A DNA stretch of 32,552 bases, taken from a virus. The position numbers and the translations under genes are program-made. The DNA is taken from positions 1-32,552 of IMG/VR virus record IMGVR_UViG_3300036945_000436, one strand, 5' to 3'. This document shows positions 15,148-22,533 of this stretch, piece after piece. The notes under the pieces were generated by a model. It was given only the letters and a program-made list of their open reading frames with translations. It did no database searches and had not been told where the DNA came from. Each line of letters starts with the position of its first letter. Position 1 is the stretch's first letter.

Positions 15148-16978
15148 CGCACTCTCCATAATTCTTGCCGATACCGGCTTCACAGTCGACGGGTAGGCCA
15201 TCGGCCCATGTTGGAACCCAACGCATACACTCTTCGACATAGGCTTTGCAGGTTTCAGCTTCGTTGTCAGGCACACAGCATACAATGCTGTCATGGACTG
15301 TCAATACTACACGGTACTTCTTACTAATTCGCAGCATTTGCTCGCCGATAATAAGTCTGGCCAGTGCCTGCGTGACGTTCTCGACTACCTTCCCGCCATA
15401 GATACGGGTGCGGCCGATGCGGGTTTTGTACGAATACTCCATCCCGCCTTTCTCGTTCTCGGCCTCTTCCAGCTCGTCGTAGCGGATCAGTAGACCATTA
15501 GGCAGGATGATGCCGGGGGCGTATGGGTCTACGCCTAGCACCCCGTCTTTACCGAACGGCATAGCGTCGCCGCGCACCATGTATCGTAGCATGATACCCG
15601 CCTGCTTCCACATGTTAGAGATCATGTCGTTTGTTTCGCGGTAGATGCTGATGATCTTGGCGGCTTCGTTTTTGGTGATCTCCACCCCAGAGTTCTTGAG
15701 GGCCAGCTGGAACTTATCACCACCCATGCCGTAACCTGCACCAAGTACCGTGGTCTTGCCGACAAAGCGCTGATCCTTGGTCACGTCGGCTTCGTTGACA
15801 CCATAGATAGCCGAAGCCATTTTCTTGTAGACGTCGCCCTTGGATGCAAATGTCTGCACCACATCTTCCTGACCAGCCAGCCACGCCAGCATACGCGCTT
15901 CAATCTGTGCAGAGTCTGCCTCGACGATGCTGTAGCCATCTGGTGCTACGATACACTTCTTGAGTGCCTTGGCGTTAGGGCCCCGACTAGGGAGGTTCTG
16001 CAGATTGATCTTATCATCCCCGCCCCAGCGGCCCGTGTGGGCTGCGTAGTAGCGCACGGGTACAGGCAGTATGCCCCGCCCCGATATGTCGATGAAGCGC
16101 TGTGTGCGGGTCTCCTCTAGCGTGGACTTCACTCCTAGCCGTGCGGCAGCCAGCGTCTGCACCTGCGGGTCATAGTGATCCAGCAGGTCTTTCATACCTT
16201 GATCGGTCTTAGCCAGCGCGTAGGTCATCTTCCCCGTGGTAGGGCTGATCTTCATGGGGCACGGGACACCCAGATTACCTAGCAGCGTAGCAAACTTGGG
16301 GTTCGACATGAGGTCGGACTTGTCCTCTAGGCCGGCGGACTTGAGCAGGTCTCCCTTCATAAGCTGCGTCTTCGCTAGGTGCGCTTCTAGACGCTCTCGG
16401 TCGAGCCCAAGCGTGGGCTCCGTAAACATACGCAGAGTCAGGTCGATCAACTTGAGTTCAGACTTAGGGAAGCCCCGTGACAGCATGATGTTGAAGATTT
16501 CGTAGGTCAGGTCTGCGTCATTTATGCAGTACTGGCCGTAGGCCGACAGCTCCTCAAACGAGAAGTCGCTACGCCGCTTGCCCTTGGCATCAAGCACCTC
16601 GTTGCCCTTCTCCCCCACCCCGTAGTTTTGGGCGAGGGTTTTCAGGCTGGCGCTCTTCTCGACTCCGTGTATGGCACGTGCCATGCAGAGGGTATCAAAC
16701 AGAACCTTGGGGCGGATACCGAACCGCCATGAGTTTATCGCACCATCAAACATCATGTTGTGTGCCAGCACCGCGGAGTTGGCCCAGTTATACTGGGCCA
16801 AGAACTCCTTAGTGCGGCCATGTGTGCCGCTGAACCATTCTGTGGTGCCCGTGTTGACCTTAACCCCCACCCCAATGACTTGGAAGCGGGGGTCACGGAC
16901 ATACTCTTCCGTGGTGATCTTGGACAGCGAGTAGTCCTTGTCGTAGTAGGTCTCAAAGTCGACGGTTAGAATATCCAC
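15140..16978 (-). CDS. polA-like: Family A DNA polymerase with 3'-5' exonuclease
   Basis: 612 residues from a GTG start (16978) with AAGGA nine bases upstream. The N-terminal proofreading exonuclease shows D7-x-E9 (VDFETYY), LAHNMMFD (71-78) and YCINDADLTYE (150-160). The polymerase domain shows AHTGRWGGDDKINLQNLP, motif A (EADSAQIEARMLAWL), motif B (the K..VLGAGYGMGG helix) and motif C (TVHDSIV). There is no 5' nuclease domain, as usual for phage replicative PolA enzymes; the size fits T7-like and related phages. It is the replicative polymerase working with the primase-helicase. The following HNH gene starts inside its last codons. Confidence 0.96.
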   Translation of the reverse strand: MDILTVDFETYYDKDYSLSKITTEEYVRDPRFQVIGVGVKVNTGTTEWFSGTHGRTKEFLAQYNWANSAVLAHNMMFDGAINSWRFGIRPKVLFDTLCMARAIHGVEKSASLKTLAQNYGVGEKGNEVLDAKGKRRSDFSFEELSAYGQYCINDADLTYEIFNIMLSRGFPKSELKLIDLTLRMFTEPTLGLDRERLEAHLAKTQLMKGDLLKSAGLEDKSDLMSNPKFATLLGNLGVPCPMKISPTTGKMTYALAKTDQGMKDLLDHYDPQVQTLAAARLGVKSTLEETRTQRFIDISGRGILPVPVRYYAAHTGRWGGDDKINLQNLPSRGPNAKALKKCIVAPDGYSIVEADSAQIEARMLAWLAGQEDVVQTFASKGDVYKKMASAIYGVNEADVTKDQRFVGKTTVLGAGYGMGGDKFQLALKNSGVEITKNEAAKIISIYRETNDMISNMWKQAGIMLRYMVRGDAMPFGKDGVLGVDPYAPGIILPNGLLIRYDELEEAENEKGGMEYSYKTRIGRTRIYGGKVVENVTQALARLIIGEQMLRISKKYRVVLTVHDSIVCCVPDNEAETCKAYVEECMRWVPTWADGLPVDCEAGIGKNYGECDA

Positions 16979-16989
16979 TAAACTAGTCC

Positions 16990-17355
16990 TTATATTAGTC
17001 GGCGCGTGGGGGGCAGGCGTCCGGCACGGGGGTTCAAATACTCATCCATCCTGCGTAGCTCCATTACCCATTCTGGTTGCATATTGTCCCGGCCTACTAG
17101 TTCGGCCATAATTACGCGGATTGCCTGCATCATATACTCTTTGGTGTAGAACGGGCCAAACGAGTACAGTCTGTAGTAATCCCTTACGCGGGCATCTTCA
17201 GGCATCGTATGGTGCCATATCATAACTAGTGTATGGTGTAGGTGGCGCGTTACCATCACGCTCGGTCTTAGCATCGTTCCGTCTTGGGTACGCCAACGCC
17301 ACTCACGCGGAACCGTCGGCGGTAGCTTAACAGTAGCTTTTACTACTTGCTCCAT
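16990..17355 (-). CDS. Hypothetical protein
   Basis: 121 residues, starting at an ATG with AAGGG upstream, 3 bp after the preceding stop. Rich in Arg, Tyr and Met, with an amphipathic middle (DYYRLYSFGPFYTKEYMMQ) and no motif I recognise. It lies directly upstream of the DNA polymerase on the same transcript, so it may be a replication accessory protein, but this is position only. Confidence 0.75.
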   Translation of the reverse strand: MEQVVKATVKLPPTVPREWRWRTQDGTMLRPSVMVTRHLHHTLVMIWHHTMPEDARVRDYYRLYSFGPFYTKEYMMQAIRVIMAELVGRDNMQPEWVMELRRMDEYLNPRAGRLPPTRRLI

Positions 17356-17358
17356 CCC

Positions 17359-17952
17359 TTACTCCTCGTTCAGTGGTGTATCGAGGTGTTCGTAGAACAC
17401 GTTCACGTTCTTGGCGTAGTAGACTGTGCTGGCGATCTGTTGATCCCCACTTGCATAGACTTTCAGCGCAGCTACTTCCCCATTCTTGTGCATGGTGCTT
17501 AGGCGCCCGCCTACCTTCTGGATGAGGTCAGGGATGCCGGAGAGTGGAATGCTCTGTTTTGCGATAGCCTGCGTCAGCTCTTGTACTGTCCACGGGCGTA
17601 GTTGCTCCAGAACCGAGGTAAACACCCCAACGAAATCGGTGGGGTGCGTCTTTGTAGGCTCTGGGATGTTAGGTACATTCCTAACAACGTCGGCCACGCG
17701 GGATAGGACTTCGACACGAACTGCGCGCCAGCGCGATGGGTGATGCTTAGTATGTTCAGAAGCATAGTTGTCTGTAGCCCATACACGCAGGGTATCGCCC
17801 ACCTCTAGGGCGTGGCGCTGTACATCCACTACGGATAGAAATACTTGCTCGTTGTCTGGTGTAATCGCAAAGCCTAGGCCCGCCCGAGCAGTGAAGTTGT
17901 AGGTCGCTTCCAGTTGTTGCAGTTCCGTCGGTTTAAAATAGTTCATGCTCAT
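17359..17952 (-). CDS. Hypothetical protein, possible OB-fold plus winged helix
   Basis: 197 residues. Residues 25-60 (GLGFAITPDNEQVFLSVVDV, then LEVGDTLRVW) read like a cold-shock/OB-type strand pattern. The C-terminal part (WTVQELTQAIAKQ ... KVGGRLSTMHKNGEV) reads like a winged helix. Together these suggest a nucleic-acid-binding protein; both assignments are by eye and tentative. The ATG overlaps the stop of the upstream gene (ATGA). A dispersed palindrome lies inside the gene and is read as VRNVPN. Confidence 0.75.
   Translation of the reverse strand: MSMNYFKPTELQQLEATYNFTARAGLGFAITPDNEQVFLSVVDVQRHALEVGDTLRVWATDNYASEHTKHHPSRWRAVRVEVLSRVADVVRNVPNIPEPTKTHPTDFVGVFTSVLEQLRPWTVQELTQAIAKQSIPLSGIPDLIQKVGGRLSTMHKNGEVAALKVYASGDQQIASTVYYAKNVNVFYEHLDTPLNEE
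17668..17685. promoter_or_regulatory. Dispersed palindrome copy 3 (exact)
   Basis: GTTAGG-TACATT-CCTAAC inside the 17359-17952 gene, read as VRNVPN and far from any start codon. Confidence 0.9.
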
Positions 17953-18488
17953 TCCTTGTCCTTCTTACTTAAAATTTCACGGCACTCTCCAGCGATAGCG
18001 GAGTAGGCCGATGCGTCAGTGTAGTTGTCTGGGTGATAACCCTTCTGAAACGATCTGGTCATCTTTACTAATACCATCATCCACGCAACGTCTTCAGCAT
18101 CGAGTTCTAGGTTGTTTGTAGCCCTTTGCTTTGTGTGGATGTAGGCGTTCCACAGCTCCGCGCAGTCAGTTAGATTGTTGATGGGTGGGCCGTAAGATTT
18201 GTCTCTGTCCCCGTTCGTCAGGCTTATCGCCGTCTCGAGGGTCTGCACCCGCGTAGGTTTCGGTGTTGAGCTTGCCGAAAAATATAGAATCTCATCGTCA
18301 AACCACTCTTCTTGTACCGATTTTTGGCTCCCAGTAAGCACATCGCGCGGGGTGCCAATGCGGTCGATGCAGGATTTAGCAAGGTCTAGGGGTACCCCGC
18401 AGTCTACAGATGTAGTAAGCGCGTCAGCGCCGGGGTTAGTAAGTAGGTATTGCCATACCCGCTGTTCTTCTTCAGTCATTACAGTCAT
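17949..18488 (-). CDS. DUF6378-like protein (MazG-like helical domain)
   Basis: 179 residues, with a strong Shine-Dalgarno (AAGGAG). The C-terminal half (from about residue 83) has the pattern of phage DUF6378 proteins: RDKSYGPPINNL, AELWNAYI, AEDVAWMMVLVKMTR and a YTDASAYSAIAGE end. The acidic helices resemble the all-alpha MazG/dUTPase NTP pyrophosphohydrolase class, so a nucleotide-pool role is possible, in keeping with the adjacent dCTP deaminase. The N-terminal 80 residues look like a separate small domain, possibly helix-turn-helix (VWQYLLTNPGADALTTSVDC). Confidence 0.78.
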   Translation of the reverse strand: MTVMTEEEQRVWQYLLTNPGADALTTSVDCGVPLDLAKSCIDRIGTPRDVLTGSQKSVQEEWFDDEILYFSASSTPKPTRVQTLETAISLTNGDRDKSYGPPINNLTDCAELWNAYIHTKQRATNNLELDAEDVAWMMVLVKMTRSFQKGYHPDNYTDASAYSAIAGECREILSKKDKE

Positions 18489-18553
18489 ATTTATCTCCTT
18501 TACCGTTAGTTAGTGCTGCCTAGCATTATTTGCAACTGCTTCATAGTGTATTT

Positions 18554-19039
18554 TTACTCGTCAGACATGATGCCTTCTACAGGGCGGTCAGGTTGGTTCT
18601 GATACTTGCCATCATATGATGCAAAATTAGATGTCTCGTGGAACACCACTTGGGCAATGCCCGCACCCGCTGGAATGTGCAGCCCCTTGCGCCCGTGGTA
18701 CACAAGCTCAAGCGTCAAGAAGCCGCGCCAACCATTCTCGATCACTGTGTTGAAAACAGATAATCCCTGTCTCGCCCATGTGGATTTGTCGTGGACAATG
18801 CCCACCAGATTGTGCCGCATCTGGAACTCTTCGATGGCGCTGGCTAAGGTGAAGTTGCCCTCACCCATCCACATACCATCCATCCAAAATCCGCCCGCCT
18901 CAAACACAATATCCTGCTTAATGCGGATGTCATACCCCGCCTCGGACAGTCCGAAAGACACGCCGTGCTGGCGCATCTTGTCGTTGATCATGTCCTTGAT
19001 GGGGGCACGCTGCAAAAGGTCTGAGCCGTTGATAATCAT
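18554..19039 (-). CDS. dcd: dCTP deaminase
   Basis: 161 residues, close to the usual length. Signature blocks are present: HDKSTWARQGLSVF (83-96), then TVIENGWRGFLTLELVYHG (98-116) with the catalytic Glu at 111, IPAGAGIAQVVF (122-133) and a C-terminal KYQNQ. The enzyme converts dCTP to dUTP (or to dUMP if bifunctional) to feed dTTP synthesis. Phages carry it to tune the nucleotide pool during replication. The ATG overlaps the upstream stop by 4 bp. A 65-bp gap follows it (18489-18553) in which I see no convincing promoter or gene. Confidence 0.93.
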   Translation of the reverse strand: MIINGSDLLQRAPIKDMINDKMRQHGVSFGLSEAGYDIRIKQDIVFEAGGFWMDGMWMGEGNFTLASAIEEFQMRHNLVGIVHDKSTWARQGLSVFNTVIENGWRGFLTLELVYHGRKGLHIPAGAGIAQVVFHETSNFASYDGKYQNQPDRPVEGIMSDE

Positions 19040-19263
19040 TCGTCATAACTCCAATCATGTTTGTAGTTTTCTTCAAGTTCTGCCAAGGCTTGCTCCTGCC
19101 GTATCTGCTCTTTGATCTTCATGACAGCCGGCAGGTGGTGCTTGGTGATGCGGGATATAATCTCCAGTTCTAGGGGTGTGACCCACCAGCGAGGCATAGG
19201 CACGTAGCCCATCTCCCGTAGCTTTTTTCCCACGGGGCTGAATGTACTGTGGTCAGCGGTCAT
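19036..19263 (-). CDS. Hypothetical small protein
   Basis: 75 residues from the ATG at 19263, which overlaps the end of the preceding gene by 11 bp and has a G-rich Shine-Dalgarno (GGGGGTTGGGG). A longer frame to 19368 has no better start. The C-terminal half is a predicted long helix (AVMKIKEQIRQEQALAELEE). Family not recognised. Confidence 0.65.
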   Translation of the reverse strand: MTADHSTFSPVGKKLREMGYVPMPRWWVTPLELEIISRITKHHLPAVMKIKEQIRQEQALAELEENYKHDWSYDE

Positions 19264-19489
19264 CCCCAACCCCCGCAAACGCTTCGTTCGCAATCTTCGC
19301 CATGCGTTTGACTGTGGCGTTTGCGCTCGCTGTTTCGCAGTTTGAGATTTGTTCGAGAGCTTCCGCAAAACGTAACGCTGTTTTCCAAGCGGCTACCTCG
19401 CTATTCATTGCCCTCGTTACAGCGCCAAAACTAAAAATGTCACCCACTACCTGCAGCGCAAAACCCATGGCCTTATAAAACTTATTCAT
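19253..19489 (-). CDS. Hypothetical small helical protein
   Basis: 78 residues from the ATG at 19489, preceded by GGGAGATGGAAA. The N-terminus is hydrophobic (YKAMGFALQVVGDIFSFGAV), perhaps a membrane-associated helix, and the rest is helical and Ala-rich. The longer frame to 19747 is a shadow of two other genes. The ATG overlaps the stop of the small membrane protein gene upstream (ATGA). Confidence 0.65.
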   Translation of the reverse strand: MNKFYKAMGFALQVVGDIFSFGAVTRAMNSEVAAWKTALRFAEALEQISNCETASANATVKRMAKIANEAFAGVGDDR

Positions 19490-19659
19490 TTTCCATCTCC
19501 CTTCACGCAGTCCTCGTCGATCCACTCGTAGCCAGCCTTGATGCACAGCTGCATGGGGCTTGGTTTTGCTACCCAAAAGACTACAACAAAGGCAAACGTA
19601 CATACCAGAACGATGCCCCCAAAAAAGAACAGAACATCTTTTGCATCTTGATCCATCAT
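19486..19659 (-). CDS. Small membrane protein with C-x3-G-x7-C tail (1 of 3)
   Basis: 57 residues from an ATGATG at 19659; both ends overlap neighbouring genes by 4 bp (ATGA). One transmembrane helix (about residues 9-31) is followed by a short tail with CIKAGYEWIDEDC: two Cys exactly 12 apart with Gly at +4. The same C-x3-G-x7-C spacing occurs at the C-terminus of the proteins at 19656-19841 and 30396-30584. The function is unknown; a lysis or membrane-modifying role is possible but unsupported. Membrane topology is unclear. Confidence 0.75.
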   Translation of the reverse strand: MMDQDAKDVLFFFGGIVLVCTFAFVVVFWVAKPSPMQLCIKAGYEWIDEDCVKGDGK

Positions 19660-19841
19660 TTCTCACACTCCCCTTTCCAAGCCCAAGCCCCATCGGTTGG
19701 GCAGTATTGTGCATATCCGCGCTCGATAGCGCCGCTCTTGTAGACACGGCTGGCTTCCCTGTGACCTACCGAGGCACCCATTATCAGCGTAAGGGTGGCA
19801 AAGGCCGCTATCGCGAGAACAATTACAAAGTTATCACTCAT
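19656..19841 (-). CDS. Small membrane protein with C-x3-G-x7-C tail (2 of 3)
   Basis: 61 residues with one transmembrane helix (about 4-24, VIVLAIAAFATLTLIMG) and a tail ending CPTDGAWAWKGEC-EK, the second instance of the C-x3-G-x7-C pattern. The ribosome binding region (GGGAGATGGAAA) is identical to that of the gene at 19253, suggesting local duplication. The first ATG overlaps the end of the gene upstream. Confidence 0.75.
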   Translation of the reverse strand: MSDNFVIVLAIAAFATLTLIMGASVGHREASRVYKSGAIERGYAQYCPTDGAWAWKGECEK

Positions 19842-20025
19842 TTTCCATCTCCCATGGTGCGCGCCCTAGCGTGACGGGCATAGTACGAAACTCTAGCGTA
19901 TGCGTTGACATCACTGGCACGTTGACCGTCCTGCGCGGTGCGCTGATTGCAGTCCTGACAGTGTACATGCTTGGCTTGTCGGTGGTGGCTTTACCCTCTG
20001 GCATTTTCTGTTTGTTTACTCTCAT
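19834..20025 (-). CDS. Hypothetical small basic protein
   Basis: 63 residues if started at the ATG at 20025 (GAGG nine bases upstream); this overlaps the HTH gene by 35 bp. Starts at 20004 or 20052 are also possible. It is Thr/Arg/Val-rich with no recognised motif. The stop overlaps the next start (AATGAGTGA). Confidence 0.5.
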   Translation of the reverse strand: MRVNKQKMPEGKATTDKPSMYTVRTAISAPRRTVNVPVMSTHTLEFRTMPVTLGRAPWEMENE

Positions 20026-20308
20026 CTTCCATATCCTCATTGTAAGCGTCATTTAGAATAGCAAGGATCACGTCCCCCGCCGTGGCCCCTTCGGGCGCTT
20101 GTTCACGCAGCCACTGTTCGATGTGCGGCGGCGCTCTAGACAGCAAGACTTTGCTTCGGTCGAACTTTGCATCTACGCCAATCGAACGGGCGTACTTGAT
20201 GTGGTTGTGGACGTTGGTAACTTTCATACCGAGTCGCTCGGCAATGTCCTTACGGCGATACCCACTACACACCAATTTGGCCACGGTTTGATATATAGGC
20301 TCTCTCAC
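19991..20308 (-). CDS. Helix-turn-helix DNA-binding protein
   Basis: 105 residues from a GTG at 20308 that overlaps the preceding stop (GTGA) with GAGGGTGAG upstream; the longer frame to 20362 would need a TTG start. Residues 8-43 form a clear HTH of LuxR/sigma-region-4 type (VAKLVCSGYRRKDIAERLGM then VTNVHNHIKYARS). The C-terminal part is acidic. It is a candidate regulator of the phage genes, and one of the possible binders of the dispersed palindrome; no direct evidence links them. Confidence 0.8.
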   Translation of the reverse strand: MREPIYQTVAKLVCSGYRRKDIAERLGMKVTNVHNHIKYARSIGVDAKFDRSKVLLSRAPPHIEQWLREQAPEGATAGDVILAILNDAYNEDMEDESKQTENARG

Positions 20309-20529
20309 TTGGGTCTCACCCTCGGGAACGGCGACACACTCGGTGCATTTGTTTCTATGCAATGCACACCGATAACGTCCAAGCCCTGCGCCTCAAACAC
20401 GTCACGCAGCGTGTTGATGCTGTCGCTGCAAGCCTGATAGGACGGGAACACTAACCCCGTCATCGGCGGCTTACCTTCAAACGGCCCGCCTAGTGACAGG
20501 GCCATGATTGTCCATGTTGGAATGCTCAT
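20305..20529 (-). CDS. Hypothetical small protein
   Basis: 74 residues with a good Shine-Dalgarno (GGGGAGGG). It contains GLVFPSYQACSDSINTLRDV and a Pro-rich end (SVSPFPRVRPK), a pattern I associate with short phage proteins of unknown role. Its stop overlaps the GTG of the next gene, and its ATG overlaps the stop of the one before. Confidence 0.7.
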   Translation of the reverse strand: MSIPTWTIMALSLGGPFEGKPPMTGLVFPSYQACSDSINTLRDVFEAQGLDVIGVHCIETNAPSVSPFPRVRPK

Positions 20530-20711
20530 TGCTTACCCTCCCCGATGCAACGGAGGGCGATACCTACCAGCAGCTGTAGTTCGATGGCGCTGTGCTCGGC
20601 TGCGCTGTTCCGTGGTGCGTCCATCTGCATGATGTCCGCCTTGCGCTTTATGCGGCGTAGTGTGGCCAGCAGGGTAATGTCCTCGGCCGCGTTCTGTATT
20701 GCGTTGCTCAT
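20526..20711 (-). CDS. Hypothetical small protein
   Basis: 61 residues from the ATG at 20711 with AAAGGAAA upstream; the frame to 20780 is not supported. Mostly helical (AAEDITLLATLRRIKRKADI). A fully symmetric palindrome copy lies 24 nt upstream of its start. Confidence 0.7.
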   Translation of the reverse strand: MSNAIQNAAEDITLLATLRRIKRKADIMQMDAPRNSAAEHSAIELQLLVGIALRCIGEGKQ

Positions 20712-20735
20712 ATTGATTTCCTTTTGGTTGGTAGT

Positions 20736-20753
20736 GTTAGGCTTAAGCCTAAC
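20736..20753. promoter_or_regulatory. Dispersed palindrome copy 4 (exact, fully symmetric)
   Basis: GTTAGG-CTTAAG-CCTAAC, 24 nt upstream of the ATG at 20711. The spacer is also palindromic, so all 18 bp are symmetric. Confidence 0.95.
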
Positions 20754-20755
20754 AC

Positions 20756-20947
20756 CTAGTCTGCAGCGATACTTGTCCACCCCATAATACCTTCTAAGGC
20801 AAAGTGTGTGGCGACTGTCCTGCTGTCGCGCTCCACACCACTTACCTCACATCCCTCAACGAGTTCGATAGCTTCCTCTAAACTATCTGCCTCAACATCG
20901 ACCTCGATGTCTACAACTTCCCGAGCCCTGATTTTGAAATTAGCCAT
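20756..20947 (-). CDS. Small protein resembling DpnD/PcfM-like family
   Basis: 63 residues from the ATG at 20947 (GGAGAT seven bases upstream); the longer frame to 21007 is a shadow. The alternating VVDIEVDVEADSLEEAIELV core resembles DpnD/PcfM-type small proteins. The function is unknown and the resemblance is by eye. It ends two bases before palindrome copy 4. Confidence 0.65.
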   Translation of the reverse strand: MANFKIRAREVVDIEVDVEADSLEEAIELVEGCEVSGVERDSRTVATHFALEGIMGWTSIAAD

Positions 20948-20948
20948 C

Positions 20949-21242
20949 CTACTTATCTCCATCCAAGATCGACTTGATCTTGTCCATGTTGTCCTCGTTG
21001 ATGACAAGGGCGGTGCCGCCCGCGCCGTTGATCCTGTCTATGTTTAACTGCTGCAACGCCGTGGGCTTGTTGCCATTGGCCTTGCACTCGAACGCAAAGA
21101 ACTTACCCTTGTAGCAGGCGATTATGTCAGGCACGCCCGATGCACCGAACCCGCTCGTTACGGGGTAGAAGTAGTAGGCGCCCAGCTCCTTTAGCTGGAC
21201 GACCACTTTTGATTTGACTTTTTTCTCTGGCGTAGCTGCCAT
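20949..21242 (-). CDS. VRR-NUC domain nuclease
   Basis: 97 residues from the ATG at 21242, with GAGGAG upstream. It is a compact VRR-NUC/PD-(D/E)XK fold: GAYYFYPVTSGFGASGVPDI supplies the Asp, and KFFAFECKANG the E-x-K. The length is that of stand-alone phage VRR-NUC proteins, which cut branched or structured DNA such as Holliday junctions. It may process replication intermediates before packaging. It is close to the regulators and nucleotide-metabolism genes rather than in the main replication block. Confidence 0.88.
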   Translation of the reverse strand: MAATPEKKVKSKVVVQLKELGAYYFYPVTSGFGASGVPDIIACYKGKFFAFECKANGNKPTALQQLNIDRINGAGGTALVINEDNMDKIKSILDGDK

Positions 21243-21243
21243 A

Positions 21244-21633
21244 TCACGCTCCTCTAAGAACCCAGTAGACGCTCTCATCGACGCGCATACCGACACCCTC
21301 TACCTTGGTCTGCGGTGGGTTTACCTTCATCATAGATAGCACGGCAATACGCTCCTGCATCCACGCTGGTAACTCGTCCGTGGTGTTATACACACCCTCT
21401 ACCTCGCTGTCGGCGCTACCAATACCAAGGCAAACAACCTCGATAGTAGAGCCGACGAAGATGCGGTAGACGTTCTCAATATCGCCCGTCCACTGGGCTT
21501 TGAGTTCACTTAGTCGCTTACGTGCGCTTGGCATATCAGTGACACGTGTTAGGCTTGGCCCTAACGCCGCCCGCTCAATGTCGTCATGCCTTATGGCGTT
21601 CACATCGAAGATGTGCCCTACCCTGCTCTTCAT
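21244..21633 (-). CDS. Hypothetical protein with shared C-terminal module
   Basis: 129 residues from the ATG at 21633, overlapping the upstream stop (ATGA). The C-terminal ~40 residues (LPAWMQERIAVLSMM...VEGVGMRVDESVYWVLRG) closely parallel the end of the neighbouring 300-residue protein, so the two genes share a duplicated module. Function unknown. The exact palindrome at 21548 is read as LGPSLT. Confidence 0.75.
   Translation of the reverse strand: MKSRVGHIFDVNAIRHDDIERAALGPSLTRVTDMPSARKRLSELKAQWTGDIENVYRIFVGSTIEVVCLGIGSADSEVEGVYNTTDELPAWMQERIAVLSMMKVNPPQTKVEGVGMRVDESVYWVLRGA
21548..21565. promoter_or_regulatory. Dispersed palindrome copy 5 (exact)
   Basis: GTTAGG-CTTGGC-CCTAAC inside the 21244-21633 gene, read as LGPSLT. 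Confidence 0.9.
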
Positions 21634-22532
21634 TCGTATTCCCCCGTGCAAATATAAAATACCCTGTCGTCTACACGCACACCGACACCCTGAATGTGCG
21701 TGTCGTTAGCTACCAACTTCAACACCGCTGTTCGCCCCTGCGCCCACTCTGGCAGTTCCGTCGCCGCCATCCGTATAGCCGATAAACTTGGGATGTCGGT
21801 ATTTGGTTCCAGCTGCGCGATGTCGGCCACAAGCTGCCCGTAGTTATCAGAAAACGCGACGTAGGTTAGACCTCTGTGCTTGTAGCTGTCAAACTCGGAT
21901 AGCGCGTCTATTTGGCTATACAGTTCATCCTTATCTCTGTTCAGTTCTTCAGAGGCGAAGGTAATATTACGCAGTTCCTTAAACATACCTTTGTCATAAT
22001 CGCTGGCGCTGTAGACATAAAAACCAAGCAGTTCGTATAGTGTGTCCCGTATGCGCCTGCCTAGGGCATCTCGATCTTTGGTGATACGCGCGTTAACGTC
22101 TGGAAGGGTGATACGAATTGCGTCCTCAACGGAAAGTGGCTTAAGATGGTTTACGGCTAGTTTGACAGCTGTGGACAGCTTATCAGTGGACACGGTGTTG
22201 TGCTTCCAATTATCAACGCTGATCTTTGGGTTATGTATATTGACCGTGCGGACATAATACGCCAGCTTTTCCTTACCAACCTTCCTAAGCCGCAAGTCCG
22301 CGAACCCAATCTCACCGAGCACGTGCGTATCGCCCGGCCTGTATATGAACGTCGTATTGTTGTCGTAGTTATAGTGGCTCGCCCCGCCAAGGGCTTCACA
22401 CACGGCAGTTACAAAGTCCCTCATCTCCGCATGTCGGTAGGTCGTCCTTCCTCTATGCTCGTGCATTTCTCTGCTGTGTAGATCGCCTTGCTCAAAATTG
22501 CTCACAAGTGGATGATTAAACAGTGCCGACAT
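21630..22532 (-). CDS. Hypothetical protein, C-terminal module shared with neighbour
   Basis: 300 residues with AAGGAG upstream. The middle (residues 150-240) is helical and charged. The last ~40 residues (LPEWAQGRTAVLKLV...IQGVGVRVDDRVFYICTG) match the end of the protein at 21244-21633. I do not recognise the family of the main body. The two neighbours are translationally coupled and may act together. Confidence 0.75.
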   Translation of the reverse strand: MSALFNHPLVSNFEQGDLHSREMHEHRGRTTYRHAEMRDFVTAVCEALGGASHYNYDNNTTFIYRPGDTHVLGEIGFADLRLRKVGKEKLAYYVRTVNIHNPKISVDNWKHNTVSTDKLSTAVKLAVNHLKPLSVEDAIRITLPDVNARITKDRDALGRRIRDTLYELLGFYVYSASDYDKGMFKELRNITFASEELNRDKDELYSQIDALSEFDSYKHRGLTYVAFSDNYGQLVADIAQLEPNTDIPSLSAIRMAATELPEWAQGRTAVLKLVANDTHIQGVGVRVDDRVFYICTGEYE

Positions 22533-22533
22533 T

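Noticed and set aside
15961-15995. GTTAGGGCCCCGACTAGG near 15973 in the polymerase gene
   Set aside because: Only the left arm matches; the right arm does not pair with it, so it is not a copy of the palindrome.
18489-18553. Possible promoter in the gap before the DUF6378-like gene
   Set aside because: A TTGCAA with TAACTA at 17 bp is visible but the -10 match is poor.
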